Of a stretch of 64,000 nucleotides of DNA, positions 60,243 to 64,000 are shown in pieces. Source of the stretch: Staphylococcus xylosus NJ. Lineage in GTDB: Bacteria > Bacillota > Bacilli > Staphylococcales > Staphylococcaceae. The translations under genes and the position numbers were made by a program. Below the pieces are notes generated by a model that saw only the letters and a program-made list of their open reading frames with translations, had not been told where the DNA came from and did no database searches. Positions within the stretch are counted from its first letter, which is position 1; the number at the start of each line of letters is the position of its first letter. The stretch is taken from positions 34,458 to 98,457 of the forward strand of contig NZ_ANMR01000004.1 in the NCBI RefSeq assembly GCF_000338275.1. The letters run 5' to 3'.

Positions 60243-60749
60243 TTACTTAGGGTTCCGTTCTTCAACAACTACGTCTGTTACTATAACAAAACCAGGATTG
60301 TGCACATGTTCAGACAAATCAGGAATAATAAACCCTTTTTCTGTTACAGGAAAATATTCTGTTACTACTTGTTTTTCTGTTTTGCTAAAATATGAAACTT
60401 GGATTTTAGCCTCTGAGTCCAATTCTACAACACGATATTTGTTATAATCATGTGCATCAAGTGTCCACTCAATATAGTTTATAACATCTTTCTTTGTAAG
60501 TACCTTTCCTGGTTTTAATGGAAACTCTACATAACGAGGTTCAAAACTATTTTTCCCTTGTTTATCATGGGCAGTTATTCTCACGATTAAATGTGGTCCG
60601 GCAATCTCTTGATAATCTCCTCTATCTCCCCCTACTTTAAATAAATTATGATCAATAGTAGATGCATTTACTTCAGAATTAATTACAGGCGTAAAAGCCA
60701 CGCTATTTGCTATCAAAGAAACTACAATAACTTTTTTATAATTTTTCAT
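60243..60749 (-). CDS. Staphylokinase homologue (secreted)
   Basis: A 168-residue secreted protein. The signal peptide is residues 1-29 (cleavage expected after VNA), leaving about 139 residues against 136 in mature staphylokinase. The sequence is plainly Sak-like throughout: YVEFPLKPG, LTKKDV, YIEWTLDA, YRVVELD, PVTEKGFIIPDLSEH and NPGF. In S. aureus, Sak binds plasmin(ogen) and turns it into an activator complex. Residues important in Sak are partly kept: the Glu and Trp of IEW (E94, W95) and D98 are present, but the position equivalent to Met26 is Ile55, and the Lys10-Lys11 processing site is shifted or lost (one Lys at residue 39). Activity on plasminogen is therefore uncertain. An RGD occurs at 43-45. 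SD AGAGGTGA, with TTGCAT/TATATA promoter-like hexamers upstream. S. aureus sak is phage-borne; this one is not beside phage genes. Confidence 0.9.
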   Translation of the reverse strand: MKNYKKVIVVSLIANSVAFTPVINSEVNASTIDHNLFKVGGDRGDYQEIAGPHLIVRITAHDKQGKNSFEPRYVEFPLKPGKVLTKKDVINYIEWTLDAHDYNKYRVVELDSEAKIQVSYFSKTEKQVVTEYFPVTEKGFIIPDLSEHVHNPGFVIVTDVVVEERNPK

Positions 60750-61186
60750 TTTGAATCACCTCTTTATTTTTTTATATAATAACACAAAATAAGAATGCAA
60801 TTATTATTTATTCGTTACAATTTTTTAACAAACAAAAATAACAGGCGAATTATGTATCAAAAAGAAAAATTTCTGCCGACAAAAATTAAAATAAACCACC
60901 TCTTAAATTAAGCTAATTGTTTTCTCCGTGATTTTTAAATTTAAATTTATTTTATATAACCTTTACAGAACTAACACTTATTTGTATGTGTCATAGATTA
61001 TATGTACATTCAATCTACCAATAAAAAATCCCTATTGTATGTACATAAAAATTATGATTCACTAAGGAATAAGCATTATCCTTTTACCCAATAAATGCAC
61101 ACACTAACTAGTCATACATATATCGGAACCAAAAAGGGATGCACTTATATAAAAGTACATCCCTTTCATTCGAATAAATGTTTGAA
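60750..61186. other. Upstream region of the staphylokinase-like gene
   Basis: About 437 AT-rich bases. The left end carries a promoter-like TTGCAT-16-TATATA on the minus strand near 60772-60800. The right end holds the terminator of the YagU-like gene. Nothing else is recognised. Confidence 0.4.
61134..61166 (-). terminator. Terminator of the YagU-like gene
   Basis: AAAGGGATGTACTT and AAGTGCATCCCTTT pair around a TATATA loop, with TTTTTGG following on the minus strand. Confidence 0.85.
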
Positions 61187-61696
61187 TTAATATTTATTTA
61201 CCTTCAACTCATTTTTACATACAAAATATCTACGAACAAATTCTATAACCATCATCCACACAACATGACCAAACAATTCAGATACATGTTCGTGGAATGG
61301 TTGCTCTAAAGCATTTGGAACGACATTCATTATTGGCATTATAATTAAATGAAAGACTATCCAAACAACTAGACCAAAAATAGAACCATAGCCAATTGCT
61401 ACTTTTGAAAAATATTTGACTAGCATAATATAAATGAACGCAAATGCTATTGAAAAACTAAAATGAACAATAAAACTTACCCAAGGCATTGATTGTTCTG
61501 AAAATTGATAACTCATATGTGTAAAATCTGAGCTAAAACCAAACTTTTGTAGTAATTCTTGTGGTGGATTAGTTGCATTACGCTCTGGGGTCCTAGGCGG
61601 TAGCATAACTTCCCATCCTAATTTCACTATTCCCGATAAAAGCCCACCAATGATAGTAGCATAAATAATTTGAGTAAACGATAATTTTTCTTTCAT
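61187..61696 (-). CDS. YagU-family (DUF1440) inner membrane protein
   Basis: A 169-residue membrane protein. Hydrophobic segments at about 8-26, 72-97, 100-125 and 145-160, with the family block WEVMLPPRTPERNATNPP between the first two and HEHVSELFGHVVWM near the end. E. coli YagU is linked to acid resistance; the role in staphylococci is unknown. The ATG at 61696 has AGAGGAG eight bases upstream. A single gene in the accessory segment. Confidence 0.85.
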   Translation of the reverse strand: MKEKLSFTQIIYATIIGGLLSGIVKLGWEVMLPPRTPERNATNPPQELLQKFGFSSDFTHMSYQFSEQSMPWVSFIVHFSFSIAFAFIYIMLVKYFSKVAIGYGSIFGLVVWIVFHLIIMPIMNVVPNALEQPFHEHVSELFGHVVWMMVIEFVRRYFVCKNELKVNKY

Positions 61697-61929
61697 TTTA
61701 AATTCTCCTCTACGCGTCAAAATGACATAATTTTAAAAATTTTATCAAATTTAAATAGAGGAAACAATATAATTATTATTTATATTTTGTCTGTTTTTCG
61801 ACATTAGTATTATTAAAAAATGTCTTCAAATCAATTAGATTTAAAAAAGCTTTCTGTAAGTTTTTTTCACAAAATAAACTCATCTAACTATTCAAACGCT
61901 TTGCTCAAAACGATATCATTAAGTAATCT

Positions 61930-62219
61930 TTACAGCTTGAGGTGTAATATTGGATAATGTCTTCCTCGTTGATCCTATTGAGATTCTTTATACTTTTTAA
62001 ATCCATTTTTGATATAAAAATTTACAGCATTACAGTTATCTTTATTTACGTCAGTATAATGAACTTTGTTTTCTTGAATTAGATACTATAGTATTTTAGT
62101 ACCATATCCTTTCTGAAAATATTTTGTATCTATAAAAAGCATTTCTAAATTTTTGTTCGTTTGTACCTGATAAACCAATTGCTTCGTAAGCATTAAACCA
62201 CAAATAAGCTTCAACAAAT
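61930..62219 (-). pseudogene. Decayed GNAT acetyltransferase gene
   Basis: Read on the minus strand, the segment encodes recognisable GNAT pieces: MLFIDTKYFQKGYGTKIL, then an in-frame TAG, then YLIQENKVHYTDVNKDNCNA and VNFYIKNGFKKYKESQ, a second TAG, and DQRGRHYPILHLKL before a stop at 61930-61932. Upstream the frame shifts near AAAAATTT (about 62150). The QKGYGTKIL acetyl-CoA loop and NAVNFYIKNGF are typical. Two nonsense codons and at least one frameshift make it inactive. The 5' part is missing or overlaps the next gene. Confidence 0.8.
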
Positions 62220-62642
62220 TTAAAATATATCTTGATGACAAAACTTTTCTTGAAAGGCAAGTAAACTTTCCTTAACAAAATTACAATCTTTATCTTTAAA
62301 ATGGATTGCAGCTTCATGTTTTAATGGTAATCTATCTTTCATAATTTTAACTCTATCTTTGAAAAAATCGTCTATATTACCGTAAATCATTATATCTTCA
62401 TTTAAACAATCGGGTATAGTTAGTAATTCACTGCCTATGATGTATGCGCTAAATAATTGATAAAACGACTCGTCATCAATTGAATCTAAATATAGTAATT
62501 CTTTTCTTTTATCTCTTGGATGCTTAAACAACTTGTAAAAAAACTTAGATATATAATTTTTTTCTTGATAATATCTTTGTTCTGTTAAACTTTCATTTTC
62601 CAATAATTTTAAGTAACTATTTATATTTACATTTAAAGACAA
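62220..62642 (-). CDS. Hypothetical soluble protein
   Basis: A 140-residue protein of unknown family with mixed helical character and a SIDDESFYQLFSAYIIGSEL block. No signal or membrane span. The TTG at 62642 is chosen because GAGGTG lies six bases upstream, while the GTG at 62651 overlaps that SD. It abuts the GNAT pseudogene and may have lost partners. It might be an immunity or defence-related leftover, but nothing proves this. Confidence 0.6.
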   Translation of the reverse strand: MSLNVNINSYLKLLENESLTEQRYYQEKNYISKFFYKLFKHPRDKRKELLYLDSIDDESFYQLFSAYIIGSELLTIPDCLNEDIMIYGNIDDFFKDRVKIMKDRLPLKHEAAIHFKDKDCNFVKESLLAFQEKFCHQDIF

Positions 62643-62839
62643 TAATAACACCTCATTGATATTCTTTATTATAAATACCCTATATTATAAAAATCAAAAT
62701 ATTTTTAAAGAATAAAACAGCCAAGAAAATAGAATAACTAATGCATTGGTATTTTAAAATTTCGTACAATACTACGGCAATATTTATGACTACTACTTTA
62801 ATAGTATTTATATAAATGATTGTCTATTAACTATAAACC

Positions 62840-63136
62840 TTAAGGTAATAATAGTATAAATCTTTCGCCAGATATCTTATGGAAGTAAATTTCGTGTTTA
62901 TATTCACGTGGTGCGTCTGAGTTTGTTATCTTCATAGTACTAACTTAAAAGAATGAAATAATTTTACTAGCTTTAACAATATCCTTTGTGAAGAAAAATT
63001 GTTTACCCTCCCCAGTATATGCTGGATTCAAAATCATGTTTGCTTTTGTAGAATAAAGCCATTCTGGATTGATTCCTGAATTTAATATATCTTGAAATTC
63101 TTGAAAAGTTTTACTCCAATCTAAATTGGGTTCCAT
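62840..63136 (-). pseudogene. Small gene interrupted by one in-frame stop
   Basis: A well-supported start (ATG behind TTGAGGTGATT) opens a 63-residue frame (MEPNLDWSKTFQEFQDI...) ending at a TAA (62945-62947). The same frame continues after the stop with MKITNSDAPREYKHEIYFHK and ISGERFILLLP to a TAA at 62840. Together they would give about 98 residues. The continuation looks protein-like, so this is probably a gene broken by a single nonsense change. Two separate small proteins is the alternative. Function unknown. Confidence 0.6.
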
Positions 63137-63523
63137 GTAATCACCTCAAGTATATAATAGAACATTTGTTCTCTTTAATCAATTTAATACTTCTTTTGTA
63201 ACATAATATAAAAAACGTCACGTTATTTCAGACAAGAAAGGAGAACATAAAAGATTTCAAAAATATTGAAGATAAGTTAGAACATACAAGGAGCAGTAGA
63301 TAGAATGAAAACTTTATTAAAGAAATAGCCATAAAATATGAAATAATCGCATATCAGGAATTATTGTAAAAAGAATAATAAACTTGTACTTATTAAATCT
63401 CCAAATAAAAAGTCTATTTCAACTTTTACAAAACTATAATCAATATAAAATGTAGTTAATTAAGTAATGAGAAAAGTTGGATAGATATTTAAGACTGCCA
63501 AATTATTAAAAACCCACCTATTC

Positions 63524-63549
63524 TGAACTGACCCCCGTCAAGTAAACAC
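63524..63549. mobile_element. IS3-family terminal-repeat-like remnant
   Basis: TGAACTGACCCCCGTCAAGT followed by AAACA resembles the terminal inverted repeats of IS150-type IS3 elements (TGNACTGNCCC...GTTNGACA). No transposase or second end is visible in the window, so it is at most a remnant end. Confidence 0.4.
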
Positions 63550-63725
63550 TAAAAAACAAAATGTATTTTGGCTATCTTCATATTTGTGATATGAGGGTAG
63601 CCATTTAAAAGTACCTCTATTTCAATTTACGTCAACGAAACCTTAATTTTGACATAGTTTTATTAATTTTTACGCCAATTTGGCATGAAGTTGGCATAAA
63701 TTATAAAAAGTAATACAAAACAAAA

Positions 63726-63760
63726 ACACCGAAACCCTATTATATCAAGGGTTACGGTGT
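63726..63760 (-). terminator. Terminator of the tRNA operon
   Basis: ACACCGTAACCCT and AGGGTTTCGGTGT pair on the minus strand and are followed by TTTTGTTTTGT, 30 bases beyond the tRNA-Ser 3' end. Confidence 0.85.
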
Positions 63761-63789
63761 CTCAGGAAAGCTCAAATTATGTAATTAAC

Positions 63790-63877
63790 GGAGAGTGAGG
63801 GATTCGAACCCTCGAGACGCTTGTGGCGCCTACACACTTTCCAGGCGTGCTCCTTCGGCCAACTCGGACAACTCTCC
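63790..63877 (-). tRNA. tRNA-Ser (GGA)
   Basis: An 88-nt type II tRNA on the minus strand: acceptor GGAGAGT pairing with ACTCTCC, D-arm, anticodon loop CTGGAAA (anticodon GGA), a long variable arm, and TTCGAATC T-loop. CCA is not encoded. It decodes UCC/UCU serine codons. It is the last tRNA of the cluster and the boundary of the accessory segment. Confidence 0.96.
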
Positions 63878-63916
63878 ATATAAAAAAACAGAAGCGATAT
63901 TTCACTTCTGTTTGTA

Positions 63917-63988
63917 TGACCCCGACGGGACTCGAACCCGTGTTACCGCCGTGAAAGGGCGGTGTCTTAACCGCTTGACCACGGGGCC
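63917..63988 (-). tRNA. tRNA-Glu (UUC)
   Basis: A 72-nt tRNA on the minus strand: acceptor GGCCCCG, D-arm GTGGTCAAGCGGTTAAGAC, anticodon stem-loop CCGCCCTTTCACGGCGG (anticodon TTC) and T-loop GTTCGAGTC. CCA is not encoded. It lies 39 bases upstream of tRNA-Ser in the same operon. Confidence 0.96.
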
Positions 63989-63989
63989 A

Positions 63990-64000
63990 TGGCTCCACAG
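63990..64000 (-). tRNA. 3' end of a further tRNA (cut by the window edge)
   Basis: CTGTGGAGCCA on the minus strand looks like the acceptor 3' strand plus encoded CCA of another tRNA, possibly tRNA-Asn by comparison with the usual staphylococcal cluster. Only 11 bases are present. Confidence 0.55.

Larger units (their letters stand above)
63137..63789. other. Remnant-rich gap next to the tRNA cluster
   Basis: About 650 bases. At 63250-63390 the plus strand reads as degraded coding sequence (KDFKNIEDKLEHTRS, stop, NENFIKEIAIKYEIIAYQEL, stop), reminiscent of part of a transposase or nuclease. An IS3-end-like sequence lies at 63524, a GGCTATC hairpin at 63570-63604, and the direct repeat TTGGCAT near 63677-63696. 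The tRNA terminator follows. No intact gene. Confidence 0.45.

Noticed and set aside
60201..60395. Plus-strand frame over the 3' end of the staphylokinase-like gene
   Set aside because: It is antisense to a strongly supported gene and has no plausible protein features.
60243..60749. Eap/MAP-domain protein as identity of the 168-residue secreted protein
   Set aside because: A beta-grasp resemblance to Eap domains was considered first, but the long matches to staphylokinase are far stronger.

Overview
The window is chromosomal DNA of a Staphylococcus species. It is AT-rich, uses AGGAGG-type ribosome binding sites, and carries the murC / long FtsK (SftA) / ytpR-ytpQ-ytpP / trmB / dat-pepV / leuS / rot / rib operon / sigS / metK-pckA / menE-menC order known from S. 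aureus. Several products (Rot, SigS, MurC, the FtsK N-terminal region) differ clearly from the S. aureus proteins as I remember them, and there are extra genes such as an ldh beside rot. I therefore read it as a related non-aureus species and do not name it.

Layout. (1) 0.4-12.2 kb, minus strand: AroA-type DAHP synthase/chorismate mutase, a repeat-rich membrane-anchored protein, a DUF948 protein, murC, the SftA-type DNA translocase, ytpR, ytpQ, a thioredoxin-like protein and an M42 aminopeptidase. (2) 12.2-21.2 kb: a small PepSY-like protein, a long inverted-repeat element, ytnP, trmB, ytmP, dat, pepV, a YtxH-like protein, rsuA and murJ. (3) 21.2-32.9 kb: an HI0933-type flavoprotein, rhodanese, leuS with a T-box leader, an MFS transporter, ytqA-ytqB, rot, a lactate dehydrogenase with two Rex operators, an alpha/beta-hydrolase-fold protein lacking its nucleophile serine, and proline dehydrogenase with a consensus cre site. 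(4) 33-41 kb: ribDEBAH with an FMN riboswitch, a COG4529 flavoprotein, a solitary OpuCC-like lipoprotein, a 25-residue hydrophobic peptide and the SagB-type glucosaminidase. (5) 41-55.5 kb: sigS with a ComK-like gene, a pentapeptide-repeat protein, transaldolase, paired crcB genes, an aldo/keto reductase, metK with a SAM-I riboswitch, pckA, a hydrolase/Nudix pair, yidD and menE-menC with a PerR-like box.

(6) 55.8-63.8 kb is an accessory segment between menE and a tRNA cluster, the position I recall as that of the S. aureus nuSa-beta island. It holds a PepSY lipoprotein, a close homologue of the prophage-borne wall teichoic acid glycosyltransferase TarP (apparently starting at ATT), an unknown 88-residue protein, a V8-like glutamyl endopeptidase with two C-terminal SH3/GW-like wall-binding modules, a homologue of staphylokinase, a YagU-like membrane protein, and decayed genes (a GNAT acetyltransferase, a stop-interrupted small gene, IS3-end-like and other remnants). 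The window ends in tRNA-Ser(GGA), tRNA-Glu(UUC) and the 3' end of a third tRNA.

The most notable content is this last segment. Homologues of TarP and staphylokinase, which in S. aureus travel on phiSa3-type prophages, sit here in a phage-free chromosomal locus next to a secreted protease. All three would act at the cell surface or on host proteins, so the locus looks like a host-interaction island and a possible relative of the pool from which the phage genes came. That origin is inference and needs phylogeny.
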